Source of the DNA: Dugong dugon | Taxonomy: Eukaryota > Chordata > Mammalia > Sirenia > Dugongidae | Assembly: GCA_030035585.1 (NCBI GenBank) | Contig: CM057474.1 | Span: 3,962,501 to 4,026,500, forward strand | DNA: 64,000 bases | Reading direction: 5' to 3' | In this document: in pieces, positions 22,975 to 32,516 of the stretch | Layout of the letters: each line of letters begins with the position of its first letter | Position numbering within the stretch: position 1 is the first letter of the stretch | Position numbers and translations under genes: made by a program | The notes under the pieces: model-generated | Database searches by the model: none | Seen by the model: the letters and a program-made list of their open reading frames with translations, nothing else | Told to the model about the DNA's origin: nothing

Positions 22975-23213
22975 CTGAGATTAGTATTGCCACTCCTGCC
23001 CTTTTTTTGGTTACTGTTTGCTTGATATATTTTTTTCCATCCTTTGATTTTTATTATTTTTATGTCTTTGTGTCTAAGGTGTGTCTCTTATAGACAGCAC
23101 ATTAACAGATCATGCTTTTTTATCCATTCTGCCACTCTCTGTCTTTTTACCAGTGCATTTAAACCATTTACATTTAGTGTGATTATCAGTAAGTATGAGT
23201 TTATTACTGTCAT
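22975..23213 (-). pseudogene. L1 ORF2 amino-terminal part (endonuclease)
   Basis: From the ATG at 23213 the frame reads ITLNVNGLNALVKRQRVAEW, then an in-frame stop where Q of the conserved QETH motif stands (CCL-stop-ETHLRHKD), then IKGWKKIYQANSNQKK. It contains the LNVNGLN active-site asparagine region. It then shifts frame and ends in poly(A). Broken copy. Confidence 0.75.
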
Positions 23214-23479
23214 ACTGCTTTGTCTTTTTTTATGGTGCTGACATTTTCTTTGTTCCTCTTACTTTCCTGTGCTGTGTTCCTTTGTTTGTGAATTTTCTTT
23301 TCTTTCGCTATTATAGATTTTGTATTTACTAAGGCTTTATGTTTTTTTTTATTCTGATGAATACTTGTGGTTATTTGAAATTTACCCTTATTGTCCTAAG
23401 TTTGAACTAGTCTCTTATTACTTGATATTGCCTTGACTTCTTCTCCATTTGAAAGTTCTATACCTACACTGTTTATTCC

Positions 23480-24761
23480 CCTCTTTTATTTTTTTTTATG
23501 TTGTCATCGTTTACAGATCGATGTCTCTGTTTCCCTGTTTAAGTCTTTTAGCTTTGTTTTATTACTGAGAGTTCTGTATCTAGGTTGATATCTGGCTGAT
23601 GCTGTCCTGAGTCCTAGACTCTGGTTGTGATCTAATGTTGTTGGTTCTCTAACCCAAGGACTCTCTTTAATATTTCTTGTAAATTTGGTTTGGTTTGGTT
23701 TTTACAAATTCCCTTAATTTCTCCTTATCTGGAAATGTCCTAATTTTGTCATTTGTATTTGACAGAGAGTTTTGCAGGATATGTTATTCTTAAGAGCGCT
23801 GGTGGCACAGTGGTTAAGAGCTATGGCTGTTATTCTTGGTTGGCAGTTCTTTTCTTTCAGGGTTTTGTATATGTGTTCCCATTGCCTTCTTGCCTGCATA
23901 GTTTCTACTGAATAATCAGAGTTTAGTCTTATGTTTCCCTTTGTAAGTGACTTTTTTTTCCTAGAGCTGCTTTCAGGATTCTTTCTTTGTCCTTAGTTTT
24001 GGCAAGTGTAATTATGATGTCTTGGTGACTTTCTTTTGGGGTCTATCCTATATGGGGTTTGTTGAGCTTCTTGGATAGTCAGCTTTTCATCTTTCATGAT
24101 ATTTGAGGAGTTTTCTACCAGCAAGTCTTCAGTAATCTTCTCTGTGTTTTTCATTTTCTCCCCCTTTTCTGGAACTCCAGTCACTCACATATTTTTGCTC
24201 TTGATTGTGTCCCACATAATTTTTAGGTTTTCTTCATTTTTCTTTGTTCTTTTCTCTGATTTTTTCTCGAACAAAGAGGTGTCCATGGATTTTTTTTCAG
24301 TCTTTCTGATTCTGTTTTCCATTGCTTCAAATTTGCTCCTGAAACTTTTATTGAGTTGTCCATTTCTGAAATCTGTTTATCTTTTGGATCTCTAGTTGCT
24401 GTTTTTGTATGATTTCTAATTGCTTATTTATTTTGACATTTTGTTCTTGTATTTTCTAGAATTCTTCTATTGCTTTGTCTGTGTTTTCCTTGATTTGGAC
24501 TGTGTTTTCATTGGTTTTGTCTGTGTTTTCCTTGATTTCGTTCCTAATCTCTTGGAGATCCCTAAATATTAGTCTTTTGAATTCCATATCAGGTAGTTCC
24601 ACTGCCTTTTCTTCTACCAGAACGTCATCTGATTCTTTATTTTGGTCACTTGCTGGAGCCATCGTGTCCTGCTTTTTTATATGTTTTGATACTGTCTGCT
24701 GTCTCTGAAACATTAAGGCATTATTTTCTTTATTTATTGATTGTATGTTTGTTTGTTTCAT
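23480..24761 (-). pseudogene. L1 ORF1 (RNA-binding chaperone), decayed
   Basis: The amino part (24456-24761) is open: ELPDMEFKRLIFRDLQEI and KENTDK repeats, a coiled-coil start. The RRM region (23993-24184) reads TGVPEKGEK...IQEAQQTPYR...SPRHHNYT, and the C-terminal domain (23714-23899) reads MQARRQWEHI and LKEKNCQPRI. These are hallmarks of L1 ORF1p. Frame breaks separate them and a 37-bp SINE fragment interrupts the last part. Confidence 0.78.
23792..23828 (+). mobile_element. 37-bp tail-less AfroSINE head fragment
   Basis: Only the tRNA-like 5' end is present ('gcgctggtggcacagtggtt'), with no body or tail, flanked by the exact 9-bp duplication gttattctt (23783-23791 and 23829-23837). Removing it restores the collinear ORF1 wording LKEKNCQPRI. 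Confidence 0.75.
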
Positions 24762-25161
24762 CCTGCTTCTTTGTTTTGTTTTGATATATCATGGCAGGTG
24801 AGCCAGGTGTGCTTTGCTGCTTGCTTGTCTGTGAGCACGATAGCTCTCACCACCTTGTCTGGGTGGGCAGAGCAGCAGCAGGCAGGGCGACCCCACTTTG
24901 CTGTATACCTGTTTGGTGAGGTGACTGAGGGTGGACTGGGCGGGCACTGTCTGCCTCCTGATGTTGGTCCACACTGCTGGACACAGCCCCTTGCCAAATA
25001 GGTGGGGGCATTGGTTGGGGAGTGATACAGGCTTGCTTCCTACTGTTCAGCAGCTGGTTGAATGGTGGGAGGAGAGGGGCAATGCGGGCCCCAGTGTGGA
25101 GGTGAGCCTGAGCTCTGGGGACACTCTAGCTGTGGCAGCATGGTGGGGACCGGCAGGAGGG

Positions 25162-25740
25162 TGGTGTACTGGGCTAGGTGGAGGGAAGAAGAAATGAGAG
25201 AAAAAGAAAAGAAGGGGTAGCCAGTGGATGGGGGTGGGGCAGACCTGGGGGCTGGTGGGAAGGGAGGTGGTATATGGGGCTAGGTGGGAGGTGGGAAGAA
25301 AATAGAAAGAATAAATGCCGGTGCGGTGGGGGCCAGGAAGACCCAAGGTGGCAGCGGACTGGCATACCAGTAGCACTCTGTCCCCATCAGAGCAGTCAGG
25401 CCCAGCAGGAAGTGGGGCACAGGTGGCTTATGGGGCTAGGTGGGAGGCAGAAAGAAAAGGAGGAAAAAAAGAAAAAATGGCATGGTGGGAGCTGGCTGGT
25501 GGGACAGGGCAGGCACAGGGTGGCAGTGGGCTGATGGTTCTTTGACCCAGCGGGAAGGGGTGGAGGTTGCATATGGGAGTAGGTGGGGGAGAGAAAGGAA
25601 AAGAAGGGTAAAAAATGGTGTGATAGGAGCTGGCAGGTGGAGACGGGGGAACCTGGGGCGTCGGTGAGCTGGTGACTATCCATGGCACTATGGCATGGCC
25701 CATCAGGGAAGCGGTAGAGGTGGTTTATGGGGCAGAAGTA
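25162..25740. repeat. tandem repeat array, unit about 145-155 bp
   Basis: Anchors 'ctgggctaggtgg' (25170), 'tatggggctaggtgggaggt' (25272), 'tatggggctaggtgggaggc' (25428), 'tatgggagtaggtggggg' (25572) and 'tatggggcagaagtatg' (25718). Each carries the purine tract and a 'gggagctggctggtgg'-like block. Degenerate copies of one unit. Confidence 0.65.
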
Positions 25741-25902
25741 TGAGGGGTGGGTAGATGTTTTTCTTTGGTTTTTGGGTGCTCTGTTTCCTTTTGGGAGCTC
25801 CATGAAATTGCCTTCGCCTACTCGCCGTCTGGCATCGTTGCTGGCTGTATTCCAAGATGGTGATACTGTACCATTTTAGTTGGCAGGGGACCTCCACTTC
25901 TT

Positions 25903-26906
25903 TTTTTTTTTTTTTTTTTTAATTGTACTTCAGGTGAAGGCTTACGGAACAAATAGTTTCTCATGAAACAGCAGTACACATATTGTTTGATGACATTGGT
26001 TAACAACCCCACAACATGTCAACCCTCTAACTTCTCAACCTTTTTTTTTTTTTTTTTTTTTTTGGTGAAAATATACATAGCCAAAGATACACCATTTCAA
26101 AAATTTCTACATGCACAGTTCAGTGACATCACCTACGCTCTTCAATTGTGCTGCTATTCTCACTTTAGATGAAGGCTTACAGAACAAAATAGTTTCTCAT
26201 TTAACAGTTAGTACACATGTTGCCCTATGACAATGGTTAACAACCTCACAACACATCAACACTGCCCTTACTCAACCTTGGGTTCCCTATCACAAGCATT
26301 CCTGTCCCCTTCTGCCTTCTGGCCCTTGTCCCTGCACTGCTGTGCCTCATTAGTCCCGTTTGGTTTTCTGGGGCTGTCCACTCCCCGGCTGAACGGTGAA
26401 CCTCGGAAATGACTTCACCACTGAGCTAAAAGGGTGTTTGGGGGCCATACTCTTGGGGTTTCTCCAGTCTCCTTTAGGCCAGTAAATCTGGCCTTTTTTT
26501 TGTGAGTTAGAATTTTGTTCTACATCCTTCTCCAGCTCTGTCCAGAACCCTCTCTTGTGATCCTGGTCAGAGCAGTCATGGTGGTAGCCGGGCACCATCT
26601 AGCTGTACTGGACTCAGTCCAGTGGAGGCCTTGGTAGCTGTGGGCCATTAGTCCTTCAGACTAATCTTTTCCTTGTGTCTTGTTCTCTTCATTCTCCCTT
26701 GCTTCTGAAGGGGTGAGACCAGTGGAGTATCTTAGATGGCTGCTCACAGGCTTTTAAGACCCCAGATGCTACTCACTGAGGTAGAATGTAGAACATTGTC
26801 TTTATAAACTGTGTTATGCCGGTTGAGCTAGATGTTCCCTGAGACCATGGTCCCCACAGCCCTCCACCCAGCAATTCAGTCCCTCAGGGAGTTCGGATGT
26901 GTCTAC
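25903..26906 (-). mobile_element. L1 3' end with one extra tail block
   Basis: Exact 15-bp duplication ggacctccacttctt at 25888-25902 and 26907-26921. Contains the terminal block, an internal T run (26041-26063) with 'gtgaaaatatacatagccaa', then a second related block ('gaaggcttacagaacaaaat'). Inserted in the 5' UTR of the L1 at 22959-27110. Confidence 0.92.
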
Positions 26907-27251
26907 GGACCTCCACTTCTTATCTCTCCTCATTCTCTGTTTTCTTTAGTTTCTTCTTCTGTTCGGTTTTTGATCTAGTTCTTTATCCCTTCAGTTAATG
27001 CTTAGGGTTCCAGTGTTGACGTTTGTATCTGTTTTACTTAGTTTTTTGGGTCTTTGCTACAGAGGGATGGCATGATGCATCTGTCTAGGGCACTGTGTTG
27101 ACTCCCCCTCACATGACTGATTTTTTTTGGAAGTAGATTATCAGGCCTTTCTTCTGAGGTGCCTCTGGGTGGACTCGAACTGCCAACTTTTCAATTAGCA
27201 GCCAAGTTCATTAACTATTTGCACCACCCAAGGACTTCTATCAAGTATCTA

Positions 27252-27390
27252 CTACAAGCCAGACACTGTGTTAGGCTGTGGAGATAGAGCAGTGAGTAAG
27301 AAAGTGCTACCTCCCTCATGGAGCTTATAGCCTGGAAGAGGGTGCAAGCAATTGAACTGCAATCACAATAGAGTGTGATAGTGATACAAG
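27252..27390 (-). repeat. L2-like 3'-end fragment
   Basis: 'ccagacactgtgttaggctg' and 'cctccctcatggagcttata' match the reverse L2 3' end. The AfroSINE of 22875-27242 inserted at its edge. Confidence 0.5.
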
Positions 27391-28160
27391 AGAGGTGGTG
27401 GCCACACTACGTGAATGGTGCTCCTGGGAGTTGTAGCACTTGGCAGGCCTAGTTGATGTGCTGTCTATCCCTGACCTCCACCTGGCCCGTGAGCATCTGA
27501 TGCCTGGTTGGCTGATACTGATTTTACTAACTCCCTGGTTGACTGGCTAGATGACAGAAATTGATGGGAGTGACCATCAGGCAGTTGCTGATTATGTTCT
27601 GAATGGCTAGTTGGCTGGCTGACTCCAGGGCTTTGGTCCAGGGGCCTGTGGAAACATGGATCTTCCTGTTATTTTCCACTTTAGCATTGAGGGAAATGAG
27701 AGGAACGTTCTGTTGGTTTTCCCACCGCCTCCCAATCCCCATGGCTTTGACAGCTGTGGCTGCTGCTGCTAATGCTTAGAAGGAGAATAAACTATAGGCA
27801 GCAGGAGATGGTCCCTTTCCTCACCCGGGCACTTAGCCATCTTCATGCTGAGTTACTGAAATGGAACATTCTGGACTAATACAGGATGTGGTTCATATAG
27901 GAAGTGCCTCTGACTATAAAACAGACTGGTACATGAACTAGTCTTGGGAATTTACCTCATACTTTAGCATTCCCTATGTACAAACATTTACAAGAAGAAA
28001 ATTCAGAGGTTCCCTAATAACCTTCATGACCTTGGCTGTGAAAACTTTGAACAGGTAGGAAAAAGGAAAGAAAGCAGAACTGGCTTGGTGACTAGGGCTA
28101 AAAGTCATGGAGCTGACTTCCAATGGAAGTGGGGCACAGAAATTTACATCTCGTTATAGA
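27391..28160. other. single-copy DNA
   Basis: No gene or repeat recognised. 'gttggctggctgactcc'-type low complexity at 27610. Confidence 0.45.
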
Positions 28161-28165
28161 GGGGG

Positions 28166-28628
28166 ATTCTTAGGCTGGCTTCTCTAGAGAAGCAAAACCA
28201 GTAAATCATGTAAACATATATAGAGATTTAGATAAAGGAAATGCCTCACGTGCGGGTCAGGCAGGAGGCTTCTCGTCATTCACATAGCTGCAGGGGTTGG
28301 CAAACCCAAGATTGGCAGGTCAAACAGCCGGCCTCTGGCTCACAGGCTGCAGAGACCAATGAATCCCAGGATCAGCAGGCAAGACAGCAGGTAAGCTGCT
28401 AGCTCAAGTCCTAAGGACCAGAGGCTGGATGAACAGGAGCCAGCTGCAGGATACAGAGTGAGCCAAAGCTACTCACAGAAGATCCTATCATGGAGGTGAT
28501 CACATTCTATCAGATCTTATCATGGAAGTGACTACATTGTTACATGACTGCCAAACTACATCGTAACTGCCAAACCACTGAGAATCATGGCCCAGCCAAG
28601 TTGACACACAACCTTAACAATCTTAACA
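28166..28628 (-). mobile_element. solo LTR, MaLR-like, lineage type
   Basis: In the minus sense it starts TGTTAAGATTGTTAAGG with GTGTGTCAACTTGGCTGGGC and ends near GAAGCCAGCCTAAGAAT. Flanked by ggggg at 28161-28165 and 28629-28633 (5 bp, as for ERVL-MaLR). No internal region. A fossil; its exact family is not assigned. Confidence 0.7.
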
Positions 28629-28756
28629 GGGGGCTTGTCAACTTTAGAGTTAACCTGGGCAGAGGCTGACAGGAGTCAAATATAGGTGATGGAGCAAGGC
28701 AGCAGAAATCTCCAAAGGAAGGCAGCCTTGGTGTCCTAAGAAAAGCATATACTCCA

Positions 28757-29110
28757 GAGGAAGACAGGCAAACTCAAATTCAAATCCTGGCTTTGCCATT
28801 TAATAGCTGTGTGACCTTGGACAAGGTCCCTGGGTGGCACAACTGGTTTGCACTTGACTACAAACCTAAAGGTTGTTAGTTCAAACCCACCAAGCAGTGC
28901 TGTGGAAGAAAGGCTTGGTGATCTGCTTCCATAAACCTTACAGCCAAGAAAACCCTATGGAGCAGCAGTTCTACTCTGTAACACATGGGGTGGCCATGAG
29001 TTGGAATTGACTCAATGGCAGCACGTTTGGTTTGATTTTGACTTTGGACAAATTAGTATCGCCTCATTTTATTCATGGTGTTATTGTAAGGATGAAATGA
29101 GACAATATGT
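28757..29110 (+). repeat. MIR SINE, split by an AfroSINE
   Basis: 'cctggctttgccatttaata' and 'gctgtgtgaccttggacaa' before, 'cctcattttattcatggtgt' and 'aaggatgaaatgaga' after. MIR order is continuous across the AfroSINE. Confidence 0.75.
28825..29039 (+). mobile_element. AfroSINE in MIR
   Basis: Target duplication gaccttggacaa (28813-28824) against gactttggacaa (29040-29051). Head 'ggtccctgggtggcacaact', tail 'gagttggaattgactcaatg'. Confidence 0.9.
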
Positions 29111-29621
29111 ATAAAATTGTCACAGTGACTGTGTTCCATCTGTTGTTAGTTCCTTCCATTTCAAGTAAGCTAAGTGATTTCCTGAGGTTACACAGTTGGT
29201 TATGTGGAAGCCAATCAGAGCATGGAAGGCCAACTCAGTTCCCAAACTGGAGTCTGCATATTCTCATGTACTCAGTAACCTGCCAACCTCAACAGTGACC
29301 TGCTTTCTCCCTGCCCTCAGCTCCTAAACATTTCGTAAAAACAGTGATAAAGTTCTTTTAAGCTAAACATCCGTGAACTAGCTGAAATCCTTTGTGAAAA
29401 GGAAGAAGATGCCCCCAAAGACTGGTGAGAACAACAGGCCTTCGGAGTGCATGTTAAAGGCCACAAATCTGCTATATACAAGAGGTAGCCTCTTTGTCCT
29501 AGCTTCTTAAAGCTTTGTGATAATTGACCTATGTCACATTTTGAAAACAGTAGCCCTGTCATTACTGCCCAAGTAACTACTAGTTGTTTGTATACTCATC
29601 AGTGGTTATTCTGACTCATGG
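29111..29621. other. single-copy DNA
   Basis: No gene or repeat recognised. Confidence 0.45.
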
Positions 29622-29873
29622 GGCTTCGAACCAGTTCATTCCAGTTTGAACCTCTGCTGAGAATTTGCATTTCCACCCCATATATACTGAATCAATCTAC
29701 AGTTTAACAAGATCCGCAGGTGATCCTTATGTATGATAAATTTTGAGAACCACTCCTCTACTTAGTGGTTCTCAGAATTGGTCCCTAGCCAGCAGTATTA
29801 GCATCACCTGGGAACTTGGTAGAAATGCAAATTCTTAGCAGGGAATTGAACTGGAATGAACCAGTTCAAAGCC
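29622..29873. repeat. MER20-like inverted structure
   Basis: 56-bp arms 29622-29677 and 29818-29873 are inverted copies matching at 46 of 56 positions by my count. Between them stand a MER20-like 3' half ending 'ttttgagaaccactcctcta' and a 5' half starting 'agtggttctcagaattggtc' with 'agcatcacctgggaacttgg'. An hAT-type non-autonomous element in an unusual back-to-back layout. Confidence 0.55.
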
Positions 29874-30212
29874 CTGTTTGACTTGATCCTTCCTGGAAGC
29901 ATTCCCTGGAAGTTTGTTGAATAGTTTTGACTGTACCACCACATGGAGCACACACATTAGCCTTTTGATGATAACCAAGATATCATTAACTAATGGCTCC
30001 CTCTGTTGATATTTTTAAATCTTCGTAAATTCTTTGTTATCCAGTTGAAATCAGCAAAAATGTGTCTTTGCTACTGCCTTTCAGGAAATATACTAAGATA
30101 CTTAAGCACTCAAAGAGGCAGGAGTTTGGGCTCCTGCCTACCAGAAGCTTATAGTTGTGGGAGGGAAACAGACGTGTACACGGCAGGCTAAAATACAGAA
30201 CTGTACAGACCC
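29874..30212. other. single-copy DNA
   Basis: No gene or repeat recognised. Confidence 0.45.
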
Positions 30213-31328
30213 TGTATCAGTTAGCTCTTGGCACACAATAACACTGAGTAACAAACCACCCCAAACTCAGCAGCTTAAAACAATATATATTTTTTAATTT
30301 TTTGATAAATATATATGGAATAAAACTTTTGCTATTTCAACTTTTTTTTAAACATTTTATTGTGTTTTAGGTGAAAGTTTACACAGCAAATTAATTTTCC
30401 ATTCAACAGTTCATACACAGATTGTTTTGTGACTTTGGTTGCTATCCCAGCAGTGTGTCAGCACTCTTCCCATTTCTACCCTGCCTTCCCCGTTTCCATC
30501 CCTCCAGTTTCCCTCTCCCTCCTTGCCTTCCCATCTTTGCTTTTGGGCAAATGTTGTCCATTTGGTTTCATATAGTTGATTATTCTAAGAAACACATTCC
30601 TCATGGGTGTTATTGCTTATTTTATAGGCCAAGCTATTATTTGGTCGAAAGGTGACCTCCTGGAGTCGCTTCAGTTCCAGATTAAAAGGGTATCTTAGAG
30701 CAGTAGTCTCAGGGGTTTCTCTAGTCTCTATCAGTCTGGTAAGTCTGGTCTTTTTTATGAATTTGAGTTTTGTGGTACATTTTTTATCCCATTCTAACCA
30801 GGACCTTCTATTGTGTCCCTGGTCAGAGTGTTCAGTAGTGTTAGCGAGGCACCATCTAGTTATTCTTGACTCAGGCTAGAGGAGGCTGTGGTTCGTGTGG
30901 GCCGTTAGTCCTGAGGACTAATTGTTTCTTCGAGTCTTTGGTTTCTTTCACTCTCCTTTGCTCCAGATGGGAGGAGACCAATAGATGTATCTTAGATGGC
31001 TACTCACAAGCTTTTAAGACCCCAAATGCTACTCACCAAACTAGGATGTAGAACATTATCTTTATGAACTATGTTATGCCAACTGACCTAGATGTCCTCC
31101 CAGAATATGGTCCTGAGCCTTCAAACCCAGTAACTCAGGCCCACAAGGTATTTGGATATGTCTAGGAAGTTTCCATAACTGTGCCCCCAGTGTGTTCCAT
31201 TATATATATGAATATATAGATATATGAATATATATATACCTCATGGCGACTTGGTGGCCCATGCTTAAGCATGCAGTTTCTTCTAAGGCCCAGTAACAAT
31301 AAACAAATGCCAACAACTATACCTATAC

Positions 31329-31494
31329 GGAGCCCTGGTGGCACAGTGGTTAAGAGCTTGTCTGCTAACCAAAAGGTCAGCAGTTCAAATCCACCAGCTA
31401 CTCCTTGGAAACCATATGGGGCAGTTCTACTCTGTCCTATAGGGTTGCTATGAGTCAGAATTCACTCAACGGCAATGGGTTTGGTTTTCTGTTT
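31329..31494 (+). mobile_element. AfroSINE, young
   Basis: Clean head ggagccctggtggcacagtg; tail 'tatgagtcagaattcactca'. Target duplication tatacctatac (31318-31328) against tatacctgtac (31495-31505). Confidence 0.93.
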
Positions 31495-32360
31495 TATACC
31501 TGTACATGCACACTCATGTATTCCCATCCTCCCTCCTACACCTGTGGAGCACACATGTCTACCTGTGTAAACACTCACAAGTTTTTGGTTGTTATTACTG
31601 TTGTATATGTTATAGCATTTACCCTAGTTACCCTTTATTCTTGTGTACCTCTCAGTGCCTTCATTTACCTTGGTCATGTTGTGCTGATTTCTCTCGTATT
31701 GTGTATTGCCTTTGCCTTCACCAGAATCAACACGTGTCTACTATATAATAAGTGATTCTCCCTGCCTCCACCTCCCATCCCTGGTAACATCAAAGAAATT
31801 GCTTTCTGGGTATAAACCTATTTTTGAGTTTTTATAAAAGTGGTATCATGTAATATTAGTCCTTTCGTGACTGGCTTATTTCACTCAGCATAACGTCCTC
31901 CAGACTCATCCATGTTATGTTTTGCAAACTTATCATTATTCTTTATCATTGTGTAGTAATTCATTGTATGTATGTACATTTTGTTTATCCATTCATCCAT
32001 TGATGGGCACTTAGGTTGTTTCCATCTTTTTGCTATTGTGAATAATGCTGCAGTGAACATAGGTGTGCATATGTCTATTCATGTCACTGCTCTTATTGCT
32101 CTAGGACATATACCTAGGAGTGGGATTGCTGGATCATATTGTATTTCTATTTCTAGCTTTTTGAAGAAGCGCCATAACATTTTCCATAGTGGTTGCACCA
32201 TTTTGTATTCTCCTCAGCAGTGTATAAGAGTTCCAGTCTCTCCACAACCTCACCAGCATTTGTCGTTTTCTTTTTTTTTTTTTTTTTTTTTTTAATCAGT
32301 ACCATTTTTGCAGGCGTGAGATAGTATCTCATTGTAGTTTTGATTTGCATCTTTCTAATG

Positions 32361-32516
32361 GAGCCCTGGTGGCCAAGTGGTTAAACAGCTTGTCTGCTAA
32401 CCAAAAGGTCAGCAGTTTGAATCTACCAGCTGCTCCTTGGAAACTCTATGGGGCAGTTCACTTTGTCCTATAGGGTCGTTATGAGTCAGAATCGACTTGA
32501 CAGCAATGGGTAATGG
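32361..32516 (+). mobile_element. AfroSINE in L1 ORF2
   Basis: Head gagccctggtggccaagtgg, tail 'tatgagtcagaatcgacttg'. Short duplication ctaatg at 32355-32360 and 32517-32522. The L1 wording 'tttgcatctttctaatg...' is continuous across it. Confidence 0.9.

Larger units (their letters stand above)
22959..27110 (-). mobile_element. L1 with 5' UTR, ORF1 and start of ORF2, ending in early poly(A)
   Basis: In the minus sense: 5' UTR (27110 to about 24762, interrupted by another L1), ORF1 (about 24761-23480), ORF2 start (23213), and then a poly(A) (T run from about 22959) directly after only the first part of the endonuclease domain. The bases aaatggct (22951-22958) and acatgact (27111-27118) may be a decayed target duplication. 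So the 5' side is retained and the 3' two thirds is absent, opposite to the usual truncation. Confidence 0.82.
24762..27110 (-). promoter_or_regulatory. L1 5' UTR with tandem monomers
   Basis: GC-rich region upstream of ORF1. Four to five diverged units recur at about 25162, 25266, 25420, 25565 and 25710, each with the plus-strand phrase 'tatggggctaggtggga' or a variant followed by a purine-rich tract (gaaagaaaaggagg-like). Spacing is about 105-155 bp. Family knowledge: mouse L1 promoters are monomer arrays. The outer 5' part lies at 26922-27110. Confidence 0.65.
22875..27242 (-). mobile_element. AfroSINE, split by a 4.2-kb L1
   Basis: Tail part at 22875-22958 ('tgtgtcagagtagaactgtg', 'ccatagagttttaaatggct'); head part at 27119-27242 ('gaagtagattatcaggcctt', 'ggtggactcgaactgcc'). 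The two are collinear. Outer target duplication aagtatcta at 22866-22874 and 27243-27251. Confidence 0.85.

Noticed and set aside
24475-24708. Plus-strand frame rich in F, S and V
   Set aside because: It is the antisense shadow of L1 ORF1, whose coiled-coil peptide reads on the minus strand.
25162-25740. CRISPR-like regular repeats
   Set aside because: Units are 105-155 bp, degenerate and contiguous with L1 ORF1; no short identical repeats or spacers, and the DNA is mammalian.
25047-25803. Overlapping open frames on both strands
   Set aside because: They lie in the GC-rich L1 5' UTR monomer array. Openness comes from composition and tandem repetition; no protein motif is seen.
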